The position numbers were made by a program, and so were the translations under genes. DNA of 64,000 bases from assembly GCA_019843655.1 (NCBI GenBank), contig JACDQD010000007.1, positions 8,491,600 to 8,555,599 on the forward strand. Direction: 5' to 3'. The stretch comes from Lethocerus indicus. Taxonomy: Eukaryota > Arthropoda > Insecta > Hemiptera > Belostomatidae. The notes beneath the pieces are model-generated. The model was not told the origin of the DNA and did not search any database. It saw only the letters and a program-made list of their open reading frames with translations. Of this stretch, positions 21,804 to 35,470 are shown piece after piece (position 1 is the first letter of the stretch; every line of letters begins with the position of its first letter).

Positions 21804-24800
21804 CTCAATATTGTGCTTTACCAAGAATAATTTTAACCGAATCTATTGAAAAGTTAATGTAAAATTTTATCATTCATTCACAACAAATGAATAAAAGGCG
21901 ATTGTGTAACCTTTTACAGATATAAGTGTTAATTAAAAATTACTAGTCTTGTCAACCTATAATGATTTCAATCAAATATCCCACCTATGTATTAGTTTAT
22001 TTTCATACTTCGCCGCGGTGCACTGTGTATTTACTGAAAAAGTCGTAAGGAAAATAGAGGAAATGAAGGGCGATAAAGTCAGAGTTACCGCGGATAAGAA
22101 ATGAAGGAAGTAGAGGGGAAAATGAAGCAAGTTGGGAAAGGAATGAAAATGTGAAAAAGGCGTAAAGGACTGGGCGGGCGGGTATTAGACGGTTCGAAGA
22201 GGAAGAAACCAAGGCGTGGGGGACGTGCGCGACGTGCACAGGGGTTAACTTAAAAAGATGGAAGTCCAGGAGACTCAGAGTTTAATCTAAACCAGATTGC
22301 TTTATACTAGAGCAGGACCAAAGCCGGGATTAAAATAATCTCCGTCCTATTATTTCTTCGCAATTTCGACCGAATACACTCAACCTTACTTCGGCCGGGT
22401 CCAAACTGAAATTCGATATTTCGTGGATTCATAATCAATTTCGGGAATTCAGCGGTTATCTATTTTGAACGGTGAAACGCGCACCGGGTTTTCGTCTTTT
22501 CGCGGCGGTTTATCATCGGCCGATTTAGCAATCAGCAAATGGGCTATTGGATTGGCCGATAAATTCTCGAATTATTCATGGCCCCTGTCGTTAGATTCCT
22601 CAATCACGTTCAGCACTATGCTGATGGGATTCGGTGGTGGTCTATTTATAACAGGACACATCTCATTGATTCTTAAATGATCAAGAAACATTATTTAAAC
22701 CAAATTAGTTCCAAATGGAAAATACGAAAGTTACAAACAATTTATTTATTTCGTTTATTAGTTCAGACGTAATTTTTTAAATGTTGACATTTCACACAAT
22801 ACATCTTAACACAAATTAACCCCGTCCTTTTTGTTTTGTCTAGCTTAGAACCAAATGGACGATCCCTACTAAATATAATTTTGGAACGGAATGGGTATTT
22901 TTAAAATTAAATTACTAGGGCCCTGGGATGGATGCGAAATCTTTAATTGACACTGAATATTTCTTGTAAAAATTATTGTTAACTAATAAAGAATCTACCG
23001 TTACATTGTAAAACTATTTCGTTCATCAATTTCAGTTATACGACAGAATCTTACGACAGGGTTACCAAATTTAAGTCAGTACGTTAACATGGTCCGTAGG
23101 TTTACTGCCTCATTTTATTTTAAGACCGGGAAAATTAAATTTAAAAGGCCAATAGAGCCAGGCCCAACTTTACGGGAGTAATTTTATAGCTACCGTTATC
23201 TGTCGAAATTTATCTAAATTCCAGTCAATCAATCTTAAATTACCCCTGGCAGTAAAAAGGGTACGGACCTAATCCGGTCGATTTTTTCCTTAATACGTTT
23301 CTTAATCACCATTCAAAGGACAGTGTTAGCCCTTGTGCTAGTGTTGCTGCAAAGTAAAATGTTGTGTTCATAATTATAAGGTTTAAACAGCGAGCGAGAA
23401 TTCACTATAGCTCCAGGCAATTTTATACGCATCTATAAAAATTGTAAATGATTAAGTAAAGCTATAAATTAAGCTTGAAATATTATGTACAATATTTTAG
23501 TTTGAAGAAATTTCTCATTTGCTACAAGTTACACCGCAACCGGTGGCTAAATTAGGCTTGGCATGCGATCCGCGTCTCGGAGGCGAGAAACTTAGCCACT
23601 TTAAGTGCGCAAACTCGCCGCAAGCAAAAAACCGGCCGAGCGAAACAGCGGCTCAGCGGATAATTAAAAAAGTTGAACCGAGTTGTCCGAAATTTTATCG
23701 GAATAAGGAAATTCGGTATTTTGAAAGTAAATGAATTCAAATTCCGGGAACCCGACAATTTGTTTTATTTGAAAACGTAATTACACGACCTCTGGCTTTA
23801 AAAAAATGAAATTACCTTCGTTGTCTATACATTTATTTTTTTCCTCGTAATCATTTTCTAAAGTAATTTGACGATAATCAGTTTCTTGTACGAAATGGTG
23901 GAAACGGTATCAGTTTGACTGGCGGTTCCTAAACTTTTTCGGTTTCCAGCGCCCTTAATATAGATGAGAATTTTTCCGCGTAATAATAGATATCGCTCAA
24001 AAAGATTATTTATTATATTTTCGGTGCACTAAGTACATAAATAAATTGCAATAATATCTTTCAGATGAAATTTCTGAGTTTATTTATATTTGTTTTTTCA
24101 ATAATTCGACTTATAAATGTTTAACTGTCCGACGTATTCCATAAATCAAATTAGAATATCTTTGTTGGCAAGGTAACGATTGTTTTGTGTTTCAATTCCC
24201 GGTTGTCCAATTTTTAAGCTATAAAACGTTTATGCAATAAACCGTTTTAGGAACTTAACGACTGCGTAATAATACCTGGCGTTATATTATATTCCTGGGG
24301 AAAGAGGGGCAGCATTATTTTTTACCGCCACTTAACGGACACGAAGTGAATTTATTCCTCGCTGGGAGCCGAAAATCAAACTGAGATTTTAATAAACTCA
24401 CACGGCTCCCTAATGAACACGCTGAACTCACAGCGGCCCTGAGTTTTATCGCTTTATTTATAACTTTAATAAATATTCAAGCGAGGTCGGTGATTTACGA
24501 CCGACTATTATTATTGGGCCTGGTTTCCTCCCGTTGTGCATCTCAGTTCCTACTTTACTGGGACGGAAAGTTTCTCAACTATAAGTTCCCCCCGGGAATA
24601 TACTTCAGAACAAAATTTACCTTATAACAAAATACACTGACACTACAATATCAAACTCAGAAACACCGCCTTCTAAATTAGTTGCGAGTCTCAGGTGTTG
24701 TCATTTGATACAATGCGATATAATTATATTTAGAGTAAATGTTTTCCAAATTCCAGCAGACCGACTCTAGCGTTATTTACGCGTTCTCAGTACTCAAAGC

Positions 24801-25402
24801 AAGTATATGAAAAAGTAATTGATAATACAAACACTTTGTTGACAATAATTAACAGGAGTGATTTCTCTGTTATGATCTTCCATTTCAAGTACTATGCGCA
24901 TGATACCTTGTCAAGAGCTCGATCCCAATCTCATCCGAGGCATTGTAAAGCAGAAAGGGTAAGGTGGATTGCTCCTTTCAGCTTGGTTTCGTGTTCATTA
25001 CTTCCACTAAGGCTTATTTTATGGGCAGGCCATCTGGAGATAAGGTCGGCGGTCCCTCTCGGCCGGCATTAAAAGCCCCGTCAATCATTCCCAGTAACAT
25101 TCCCCCTTTCTTCCAGCCCGCCAAAGAAATTGGGCGTCAATTCTACACGACTTCGGCGGTTAAATGGCTATAAATTGTTTACGGAATTTATGAGTTAAGA
25201 CTAAAGAAATGCAACCTGCCACTGCCTTGTAATCTCGATAATAACCCAGATATTATTCCTCAACATGCTCTAGATCTTGGTCAATTTGTATTGTTAGTCG
25301 GTACATAAAATAAATATCTCAAGAATGTCTCAAAAAAGAAATCATATTTAATACCCAACAAGAATATAAGAAGCCAATGAATGGAAATGTGAATGAAAGC
25401 GG
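21804..25402. other. Gene-less stretch
   Basis: A purine-rich tract lies at about 22040-22180 on the plus strand. GC- and CpG-richer patches are at about 22330-22600 and 23530-23670. The short frames at 22465-22680 and 23519-23734 fall in these patches; their products show no domain. The remainder is AT-rich with nothing recognised. Confidence 0.5.
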
Positions 25403-25430
25403 AACTAATATTTGCCCATTAATATTAGTT
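25403..25430. repeat. Perfect 10-bp hairpin
   Basis: AACTAATATT (25403-25412) and AATATTAGTT (25421-25430) are exact reverse complements around an eight-base loop (TGCCCATT). The stem is AT-rich; no terminator or RNA gene context is apparent. Confidence 0.85.
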
Positions 25431-25539
25431 ATATTTGATCAGGTTCACTTAGATTAATTACAAATTTTAATTTTTCAGTTCATGTATCGAAGAAACGAAT
25501 GTATTTCCCCATACTGTGGAAAGTGGGTCGCCAGGAAAA

Positions 25540-26160
25540 TTAGAGAACAAAACTGGCGGGCTTATAAAAGGCCAGGGATTGAAATGAAGGTAGGGACGGT
25601 ACCTCTGCCTGCCTCCGGTCAAACCTTTCAGTGCCAATCTGTCAGTAATCAGGGCGAGGGGGATTCTCGCCCCCTCAAAAGTGCAATAAGACTCAAAAAG
25701 AGGCGAGCCGCCTCACTGGCTGTGGCGGATCTAATGTTTGCCGGGAGCTTAATGTAACAGCGGCCCGCGTTATATAAGCTATCGATTGGCCGGTCCTGTA
25801 GGAGCCGCTTATTTCCTGATCGGTTCCATTAGGAGGATTGCTATTGGGTAGGGGGGTTCCGGGACGAGCTCTCATCAGGGCTTCTGACCGCTCCGAGAAT
25901 TGGGTCGTTACAACACCACCCCCCGTTCCTGGATAGTCTCTCTCGCTCTGCCTTCCTCTTTCTCCGTTGCTCTCGACAGGCAAAGCCCGGAGTTGAAAAA
26001 CAGCCATTATCTTCCCCCGTGCCGGGACCCGACTGCGGGATTTGACCTGTTATCAGCGACCGTCTTGGGACAAGGATGCTGCGGGGGAGTGGGTGATCGA
26101 AAGACAATTCCGGCTCTTTAACCCCGGCAATTTCGACCCCTTAATCTAATGGCAGAAACT
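25540..26160. other. CpG-rich island with a TATA-like word
   Basis: One of the larger islands. TATAAAAG near 25563 lies in GC-rich context, but no good initiator sits 25-35 bases downstream, so no promoter is called. Overlapping frames on both strands (25482-25757, 25693-26007, 25841-26107, 25900-26121) contradict one another and show no domain. Confidence 0.45.
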
Positions 26161-26430
26161 CCGGTCCGATATTTTATTTCGAGACGATGCTAATATTTTT
26201 CGCTTTACAATTCTTAAGGATAGGGAAACCATGATTTTGGTGTCCAACAGTGGCATTGTATACATTTCATTTGTATATTTGTGAATGTTATTAATATTGA
26301 TACGATATTGTTAATAAAATTAAAATTCAAGAGGTCTGTTACACATACAGATACGTTGCGGTTAATAGGATTACCATTTTAAATTGTAAGATAATAACAT
26401 GATTGCATAAACGGCCTCCAATATGTGAAA

Positions 26431-26434
<4 letters not shown>

Positions 26435-26472
<38 letters not shown>
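26435..26472. repeat. (TA)n microsatellite
   Basis: About 19 uninterrupted TA units. A short frame reads it as alternating Tyr-Ile; this is not a gene. Confidence 0.95.
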
Positions 26473-26476
<4 letters not shown>

Positions 26477-26639
26477 ACCAATATGCCGTTTGGCCCATGG
26501 ACCGAAAAGAAAAAGAAATGTCCAGAAGAATGTTTCTGTCCGAACAGAAAAAATAAAGGATAAAAAAGTCTCCAGCGAAAATTGGCTTAAGGGGAAAAAG
26601 ACTTACAGTGAGACGTTAGCTGCGGGAAACTATAGATAT

Positions 26640-26830
26640 ATAGCTGTGGCAATAGCGGGGCGGTGTTAGCTGAGTGTGCCGATTGGGCCTAGGGGCGGCA
26701 GGAGGGGGCGGGCACCGCTGGGACGCCCGCTCTTACCGAGAGGGCCCTAAACGACTTCTGAGAGGGCCAGTAGGAGCCCAGAATCGCTGAGACAGTATCC
26801 ACCGAATGCAATCAGAACAGTCTGCAGTAA
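26640..26830. other. GC-rich island
   Basis: G-rich, CpG-containing block with GGCGGCAGGAGGGGGCGGGC near 26694-26713. No coding signal is seen. Confidence 0.4.
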
Positions 26831-27779
26831 CATTTCTTTTTCAATAACTTGGAAATTACGCGCGCACTACCAGTCATAAAGCTGGAATATTTTTCAAGTT
26901 TTGAAGCGGGTCGAACATTCATTCCGACAAGAAAAACAAGTTTTAAGGGAGTGGGATTTCAAACTTACATAAAAAATGGTATTGTTAACATTTTCCTATA
27001 CTACTATATGGGTATATATGTACGAGAGCATGTATGTATAATTTATTGTCGGGTGGTGCGAATTCTTGGAACGTGTATTCTATGTATTATTTGGAACGCG
27101 CCAAGTCCGGGACGGGTATGCCATCCGTATGATAAATTGCGGTAGATGACCCTATGCCGTGAATTGTCCCGAAACTTGCATATTTTATATCCACTCAGGA
27201 ATTCAGGAATTTGTAGCGTTTCGCAAATGAAAAACGTAGAACTTTCAACGCGACCTGAATAATTCTACCATTCTGAATAATTCCATTAGTCCCTGGCCAA
27301 ACGTACGAGCGATAGAATACCCCCATGATAATATTTCAAACTGTCGTGCACTTCTTTTTACACCAATATCTATTTATTTATATAGAATTTTACTAAGATA
27401 ATTTACCGAGTGATATTTTATTCTTTGTATTTTTCCGCTACGATCGCGAAGGAGATATAAAAGTATCGATATTGTACAATTTTACAATAAAATAATTATT
27501 AGCTTAACAATGTTAGCACATACCGAATTGCAGCTGGACGAAATTAATTCAGTGCAAGCAAATGAACATTTAATTAGAGGAATTAAATATTTTGAATAGT
27601 ATCACTCAATGTTAACCGATATTCCAAAAGGGGGCACTCTAGTGTAGACTTTTAGATGTATAGTTAGTAATTTTACGTATCCTATTGTTCTATGTTTGTA
27701 ATAAGGTTTTCCAACATATTCCTTTGTACTTAATTTTAGACTTTTGTGGCTATAACACTCCCGTTATAATCGCAGGAGA
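26831..27779. other. Gene-less AT-rich stretch
   Basis: A 98-codon frame (26849-27145) starts with no ATG at its given position and has no recognisable domain. Nothing else is seen. Confidence 0.5.
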
Positions 27780-28240
27780 AGTAGAAGGAAAAGCTCGGAC
27801 GGCATCTGAGACAAAGAAGGGATAGAGCCTAAGGAAGTGGTGGTGGGAATGCAGACGGGGGGGTAACCGCAGACACTCGGCGCTTAATGTTTACCCATCA
27901 AACAGCGAGTGGTTTTACTGTACCGGGGTCATAAAGTTTAGCCTTACGGGTCCGGGGTTTAGGGTCGGGCTGAGGTCGAGAGCGTCATGCCCTTACGCCG
28001 GCCGCCTTGGGGCTCCCAAGATCGGCGATAAACCTTCCGCGCGAAAGGGCTTTGGCTAGCTGCCAACGCGTAATTAAACGTCTATAGTTTAATGCTCGGC
28101 GCCGAGGACGGTCCTGAAACCCTTGGGGAGGTGGGGGGCGCCAGTTGTGACTGGAGATGTCCCGAAACACCTTCATTCTAACGAGGAAGTAACACTGGAG
28201 TAGGAAGCCCCCCCTACCGGGGTCAGATTAACCACTGTCT
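27780..28240. other. CpG-rich island
   Basis: CpG-dense block holding a small perfect hairpin (CTTGGG 28006-28011, CCCAAG 28015-28020, three-base loop). G- and C-runs of up to seven bases lie at its edges. The 63-codon minus-strand frame is arginine-rich and not recognised. Confidence 0.45.
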
Positions 28241-30889
28241 TTCTTTTATTCTCAACGTAATTTGATTACTATTTTTTGTATAATGTGTATAGAAAAAATT
28301 ACAACAAAATTAATATGAAAGAACGCTCTAACCGAGGAAAATCATATAAACAGCTCCGAATGATTTAGTATACATGCTGATAGGTCAACAGACACGTCTC
28401 GAAATGCTCCAGAAAAATACAAATATTTGCACATGAGTTATCATATGAATAATTATTAGTAGGATTCGGAGTGTTAGTTATGCCTCCCTGAAGGAAAATG
28501 ATCTTCTGAGAAAAAGAGTTATTTCAAGGATTACTTGGCACACGTACTTTAAGTGTTCACGCAGTATTGATAACAAAACGTTCATCCATGCCGCCCAGAC
28601 GGTAGAACGTTTAAATCACTGAAATTGTCAGCAAGCCCCCGATGTTTATGATGTCACTATCTACTGAGTGTATTCCTAGCGCGTATCCCCTGCTATTAAC
28701 ATTAACACCAACTAAACAGCAAGCCTTACAACTGCAAAGTACACATCTGAGGGGCACCGTCACTGAATATATATTTTCTTTAAATGCGTGGTTTAAGACC
28801 ACGTAATTTAAGATGCGTAATCGGGATTAATGAGCTGCCATAGGCGATAGCCTAGGACACGCCAAATAGAATGGAGTGAATAAAAAAAATATCCCTCGGG
28901 GATAATTATGTCTGGAGGGTGGTCACGTGGGCCACTCGGTACCCCACCGCCATCACCGTGCTTTCATTAACAGCACTCGAAACCCAGCGCTCCCCTCATT
29001 CTCACAAGTTTCAGCCTCGCAGAACCACATTATTAAGAATAATTACCCCCTCCACCCCCACGGCCCATGGGGACCATCCATATGACTAAATATTGTGGGT
29101 GGCACCGAGGAAAAGTTTTTATCTTTTTAAATCTTTGGTAAGAGGGGGTGGTTGGTGCGACATAGGTATGGACGGGCAAGAGTTATAACGTCCCAACATT
29201 AACATTCGTATTCATTTTGTGCCTAATGCTATTAAAACGAATTTAATACAGAAACAATTGCATTTCTCCAAATAAATATCTGCCGAAATAGGCGTTTTTT
29301 AACTGTTCTAATGCCGCTTTAAGGCTTGTCCTTCAGTTTCGACTATCTGCCGGGAGTTAAAAATGACCGTGATAGGTACTAATAAACCTCTTTGCTAGTC
29401 ATATCATGTCGCGTAGCATTTTCAATAGATACTCGAAAATGTAACTGTAACATTATTAAATAACAATCCTATTCTATAGCTACAGGTATAGGTATTGAAG
29501 TACTGAGAGCACGTTTCTTCTAACTAACGTAACTGACAAGCATTGTGAGTGGGCGGTTTCTTTTTCATATTTTTCGTGTGAAATATTCATACAATGCCGC
29601 TATATGTAGACTTATGACCGCGGCAAGGAAAACAGCTTCCAATTGGAAGTGAATCGATCTTCTCGTCAGAATGATAATCGTCCAAACCTTTCTAGCCGGA
29701 AGAAAAAGTAAAAGTTTGATAGCTTGCGATACCGATAACTGGATTCGTGAGTGTCCGGGCGTTCGGTGAAAATTCCCAATCGGATCTCGGGCGCAATTCG
29801 TCACACTTTTCCTGCGGCCTTTCATCGGTCACTTAACGTCACCGCCCCGCTGACGCCCGCAAGGGAAATCCAATTTAAAGCCGCTCCCACCGATCGATGC
29901 GAAGAACAGTTTTTCCAAACTGTGTTACGCACATTGCCGGAAGTGTCCGTCAAACTTTATTGGAGACAAAACTTGAGTTCGGTTGAGACAAAAAAATAAC
30001 TGCCAGTTGTGGGACTTTATGCGAATGCAGAATCCGTTCCACTGTCAGCGATAAATTATGTTATAGCAATACATATTTACATGCATGCAACATGAATCGT
30101 ATCGTATCATTTCTACTAATTTAAATGGTAAATGTGCGCATATTATAAAAATTAAGCTCTCTCATTATTAAATATTGAGTACTTGTATTAATAAAGAACA
30201 AAAATCAAAATATTAAAAAGTAAACATTATTTCGTTTCGAATGTTATTTGTGATTTCTCCGCTTACTTTACTTCTCTTCATCAGAAGAGAGCATAGTAAT
30301 TCTCCCTTCTTGGGAAGCCTCTCTGAATATTAAGTACTCATGAATTTCTTCTCAAACAAAATGTGATCTTTTTATATTTAGAAAAAGAATCTTATAGCAT
30401 TCTCTAAATTTCTTGTCTCCGCTGCACGTAATATTTTAAAACAATGAAATTTACACGTGTTTCTATTTCTATGTGGAAGTTGATTTTTAAATTAAAGATA
30501 TACTTTTAATTGAAACACTTGAATTCACTAATCTAAAAATTTATATTGCACGGTTGATATAATTATACTGCGTTTCGATTACAAATTAATATCGATCTGG
30601 TAAAATAAAGCTGCAATCAATGTACATATTTTAAAAAGGTGTTTTTCATGTCGGATACCAGCATAGGACAATTATCATGGAATCGTTTCACAGAAAAAAT
30701 AATACCCGATATTTTTCGGCCGGCGAATTTCCAACACTGGAGAATCGAAAAGTCTATTATTCGTTTTCGTTTGTTGGATTGAAATGGGCGAAAGCTCAAT
30801 TTAAAGCCACTCGAACGAAATATTTGCAGCTTTTGTGAATGAACGGTGTAGAAAGAGGGCTCAATAAAATTCGAAGGCAATCAGTCTAA
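28241..30889. other. Gene-less stretch
   Basis: Mostly AT-rich. A moderately GC-rich block at about 28900-29170 includes a CACGTG E-box-like word near 28925. A CpG-richer patch spans about 29740-29950, with contradictory small frames on both strands. No gene or RNA is recognised. Confidence 0.5.
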
Positions 30890-31120
30890 TGAGATAATAA
30901 TGGAAAACGGCACTTGACGGTTGAGCCCGCCGGTCGGGCCCTTCACAAAGTCCCGTCGGATACATTACTGGGGCTCCGGCCCCGTCCTAAATTCTGTTTA
31001 ATTGTCGGCCCCGAGTTTAATATAGAACCTGCTAATAAATTAATGCCCCCCTCCCACCACTATCCACCTCCCCCGAAAGTCGATATCGCTAATCCGTCCT
31101 TCATTCCGGGCCCCTCTTAT
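30890..31120. other. CpG-rich island with short G/C hairpins
   Basis: GGGGC (30970-30974) and GCCCC (30979-30983) pair around a four-base loop. GCCCG and CGGGC, near 30925-30938, pair around a five-base loop. The 92-codon frame through this island is proline-rich and matches nothing known. Confidence 0.4.
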
Positions 31121-33587
31121 GAGTTTTCACATATTAAATATTTAACCTTGGGGAGGCAAAGAGCTGAAATTATTTCCATAATTCTTCGATAGAAATTATT
31201 TTCGATATCTATTTCCGGAGTAGGATCTCTCGCCTAATTTTATTTTATTGTTATCATATTTATGTAATTTCGAATTTCGTCCTGCATAAATTGTATTCAT
31301 TAATAGGATTGTTATACGTTGTTTTAGTTAGATAACTTTTCAGAGAATTTTACACATACAATTTTATACATATACTGATTTCCTAAGTCGAAATTTTTAT
31401 ATCAATAAGATGCTCTAATGCAACGAAAGGGAAATGTCAGCGTTATAAACGTTGACTCTGTACGAATGGACTGGTATCGTATTTCGAAGTATAAGTATAT
31501 TAAGCGTTATTTTTCGCGGTACTTATTCCGAGTCGCTGTTCACCTCCTCATTTAAACCGGAGCGAAAAAGATACTTCAGTGTTTAGCGATTTTCGAGGGC
31601 CTGAATATGCCCAGCCACCGGCTCGAGAGAGAACTTCTATCTTTCTCCCCGGTTAGGGAAAAAATAAAGAACTCGGAAACAGAAATTGCAATGAACGGGC
31701 CCAGCCCACCTTTCTCTCGGGGTAGACGCAGCGGAGAGAAAGAGAGCGAGCTACAGCAGGTGGTAAAGATGGAGAGAAAGAGAGGCCTGGAAAAGAGCCC
31801 CGCTGCTACCATCTATCTGTTGCTAAAAGCTTCATTTTTCTTTCCTCCAGCTTTTCCTTGCCCGATTCTCCCCGGGATAATACCCTCCCCCCGTACAGAA
31901 ATGATGCCCCGACTGTTTAGTTACTGCGCCCAAACCGGAGAGGATTTTCCCAGATTAATTTTTTTAAATATTCATTATTTGAATGAAGTAATACCGTTGT
32001 ACGTTAAAATACAAGGGATGTTTCGAAGTTGTTTTCTGTCTAATCTAACATTCGTGATAACATGCTTCGACATGCATTCAAGAAATTCATTCAACGTATT
32101 TTTAACTTTCACTGCCACATATTATCAATAAAATATTTCAAGGTTATGATTACAATATGCAATTGAAAGGAAAGTATACAAGCGGTTAGGATCCCTGTCC
32201 TTCGATGAGGGAACACATTTCAATTATGATTCAACTGCGTATTATTAGATCATAGTTTAGTTAAATGTACGCAAAGTCCTCAGAGTTTACTGATTCATTT
32301 TTTGGTCAGTCTGACTGTTATTTTTGAAAACAACTATCAGGCGACATTTAACGCCGTTTAAAATTCAGAATGCTAAAATAATTGTTATATTCAGGATTTA
32401 TTTCGCTATTCAGGCTTGTCCGGTTGTATGAAATAAATTGTTTGGTTAAATTAAGCACTCGGGTGGGATTCGGGCCTCTTTTTGGCGGGGTATTCTTAGA
32501 GCGAACAACTGCGTATGAATAGTTCAAAAAAGGGAGACGCCGTCTCCGACCCACAAAAACCCGAAGATATTTCATTCGTCTCCCAGTGATGTATCTTCCC
32601 CGCGGGAATTGTAGGAAGCAGGACCCGCCGCAGCCGCCTCCTCCTCTATCCAATCCCACTTTACCAACCATTCCTCCAGTTTATATTCAACCACTCCCAC
32701 AGTCCTGTTGGAAATCTCCCTTCCGCGGTTTACAGTGGTTGAACACAATTTGAACCCGTTCTAATCGCACGGGCACTCAACGGCTAAAAACAGTTTTAAA
32801 AGAAATCGTGGAATCGCGATGAAATATTCAATTATTTCTTTAAATTGGGTTTTCCCTTTATGATCTCGAGTTAACCCAACGTGAAACGTATTCATGACTC
32901 CAAGAGTTTGAGACAAATTTATGCGCCAACACACAAAGTCCTTGTAAAAATGAGTTTGAATGAATCAGTTAAAACGTTGATAAATTAAAAACATTGGGAG
33001 TAACCAACGTATTTTTTGTCGGAATCAACGTCACATGCGTAAACTGAATTACAATAATTTGAATTGATCACGAGAAGGGCACGTAAACTCTATGGCACTC
33101 GTTGGATTGTTTGTTCCTCAACAACTGTTATAACGCCGCTCTCAATACAAGTGGTGAGACGCCCATACCTAATGGATTAGGTTCACCCTTAATAATTGAA
33201 GGGGAATTCCGAAGTCGTCGGTGATTAGTGTAGGCGATGGATTATCGTTGCGGCATTAACGCGTCTACCCCGGTCGGAATCGCTGAGTCAGACCGATCGT
33301 TCAATTAATAGTCAATTCGTTCAGTTAGTAATTTAAATAGTGTGTAAACTATGAGGATTAAATTAGAGGGTACGCTGCTCGATCATCACTGCTTGCACAT
33401 TTTTCCTGCAGTTGAGATTTTGAATTTACCAAGGTTTTATGAGTATACTAAATTGAAAATTCGAGTATATCCATAGGGATCGCATTCCAAATGTCTAAGT
33501 AAAGTCCGGAAAGACCGAATTTATAATCGTTTCATTCTGATGACGTTTCAAATAAGTCCCGAACTCAGGTTATTGAGGGTCGGGTCA
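31121..33587. other. Gene-less stretch including two islands
   Basis: GC-richer islands lie at about 31540-31940 and 32440-32740. The first contains the longest open frame of the window (31607-32131, 174 codons). Its product is low in pattern, reads through purine-rich then AT-rich sequence, and has no recognisable domain. It is more likely chance than a gene. Confidence 0.45.
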
Positions 33588-33684
33588 GGTAAGTTGGGCC
33601 GGGGCCAGGCAGAAGTTTGGCAATATTTTATTTTTTAAAAAGCTCACTCCTGCCTCCAGGTCCTGCCTACTCGTCCAACTTACC
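33588..33684. repeat. 10-bp inverted repeat with long loop
   Basis: GGTAAGTTGG (33588-33597) and CCAACTTACC (33675-33684) are exact reverse complements 77 bases apart. Pairing beyond these ten bases is only partial (CCAGGCAG against CTGCC words). A precursor-like hairpin of about 97 nt is possible but imperfect. Confidence 0.6.
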
Positions 33685-35372
33685 CACTCAAAAAGTTTCA
33701 CCAAGAGATGGAACTTAAGCGGGCCCCAAGACCCCCTCAAACGGACCACTATATGCGAGACACGTATTTATCATTCCCGGTAAAACGGATTGCCAGAATG
33801 TGTACGTAAGGTGCCCAAATGCAATTATTCTTAATGATATCGCTATCGCAGTTTTAACAATGATTTGGTGGGAGGGTTGTGGAGTTAAAACTATTAATTA
33901 TTATTGCTATAGCAGTGCATCAACGGAATAAAAGTGTACGCCAACAACTGGAATTTATTTCCAAATTTTTCTAAAAAATTGACAATAAAGCATTTCGCAG
34001 TGCGGGCGGGGGCGGCTAGAGTAAAAACAGGGGTCGGGGTCAAAAGAGGATTTAACTCGGGTAACGAGAGCTGTGCCTTGCACAATCGAAGGGCTTATCT
34101 GAGTGGATGGAGCCAGGGTCTGAGTTATTGGGCTAGAATAACCCGGCTGGGTTTTTGCCGGCAAGAAGTGGCCCCCTGCCCATACACAGAACACCCACAC
34201 TCACTTTCAACATCGCCATGGGCATGATGAGTGTTCGCTTTATTCTATCCAGTATGAATGAAACAATATATATTCCGATGTACGAATCAATAAATCAATA
34301 TAGACATCATATAACAATGACGAACGGGAATAAGTTTTTAAATTATTTAAAATTTTTTTACTAATATTAACACTGTAAATGAAATTTATCGAAAGTAAAT
34401 TGTGAATTCGTCAAAGAGTCTAACGTCAAGATTATACAGTGGCATTTCATGCGAGTGAAGTTTTGCACGAACATAATTAAATTGTCACAGATCATATATA
34501 GGCAGGCGCAAACACGAAGCAAATGATTACGGTATATGACTATTTCATTAGACATAAGCAGTATAACAGTTCAAAGCCTTAACATTATGAAGAACATAGA
34601 TATATATATTAGACTGATATGAGCAGAATACGATGTAATGAATCTCGGTGGAATGCCGCAAAGGCTGTATCGGACTCGGACCAAAGTTGTTCATATGAGC
34701 GAGAAACTATTCTCCAACTGCAACAAGAGCCCGAGAGATGGGCCCCTCTAGTTCACGGACTAACGGGCCAACTTGGATTTTGTCGGATCCGCAAGTTCGC
34801 CGCGCCTCGAGATGGGGCCCGGGCCTCAGTATGGTTATCTGACCGCTACGGCCTCTCGGCGAACATGTCTTCGGGCAATTTCGGGGCCGAAATGATCCAG
34901 ACGTTATTATTAAATGAATCTGACACGACAAGTCAATTTCGTTATTATTAAAATAGTTTTCTTGAAAATTCTCTCTAAGATTATACAGCAATATTTAAAA
35001 GAATGGTGCTCTTTATAACGAAATTAATTAGTGTACAGCGTCTGATTTTACGTGTACGGCGTACTTTAATTCGGCAGGTATATAAAGTTTCATCAGCTAA
35101 TGTTTCTTAGAATGAACAAGTCAAACCTGAACTTTCGTATATATTATTTGTGTGAATAGGTAAACAGCCATTCTGCACGCTATTAATTAAACTATTAAAG
35201 AAGTATTTTAAATAAATGAAATATTTTCTAAACTCACAGCCTTCCAAAATGAAAATTAGGCTTCGCACTCACCTAAAGAAAAAAAAGAAAGTATTACATT
35301 TTGTACATATGAGATACTAGACTATAAACACATACGTCATGCTGTATAGTATCGGGAACGCCGTATTATTAT
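33685..35372. other. Gene-less stretch with two GC patches
   Basis: GC-richer patches at about 34000-34220 and 34640-34900 carry short contradictory frames on both strands. The rest is AT-rich. Nothing is recognised. Confidence 0.5.
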
Positions 35373-35470
35373 CGCATTCAACTAGAAACGTTAAAGTAAT
35401 GCGGGTTAGTATTAGAGGAGCCGCATTCAATTAGAAATCATAAAGTAATGCGGGTTAGTATTACAGGGGC
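35373..35470 (+). repeat. Two-copy tandem repeat, 49-bp unit
   Basis: Units begin at 35373 and 35422. Both share CGCATTCAA, TAGAAA and AAAGTAATGCGGGTTAGTAT, with a few substitutions in between. A shorter, weak third match (ACATTCAATGATA) begins near 35499. Confidence 0.85.

Noticed and set aside
31607..32131. Longest open frame, 174 codons on the plus strand, starting with ATG
   Set aside because: No recognisable domain, shifting composition from a purine-rich to an AT-rich half, and an overlapping minus-strand frame of 78 codons. A frame of this size is plausible by chance in 64 kb.
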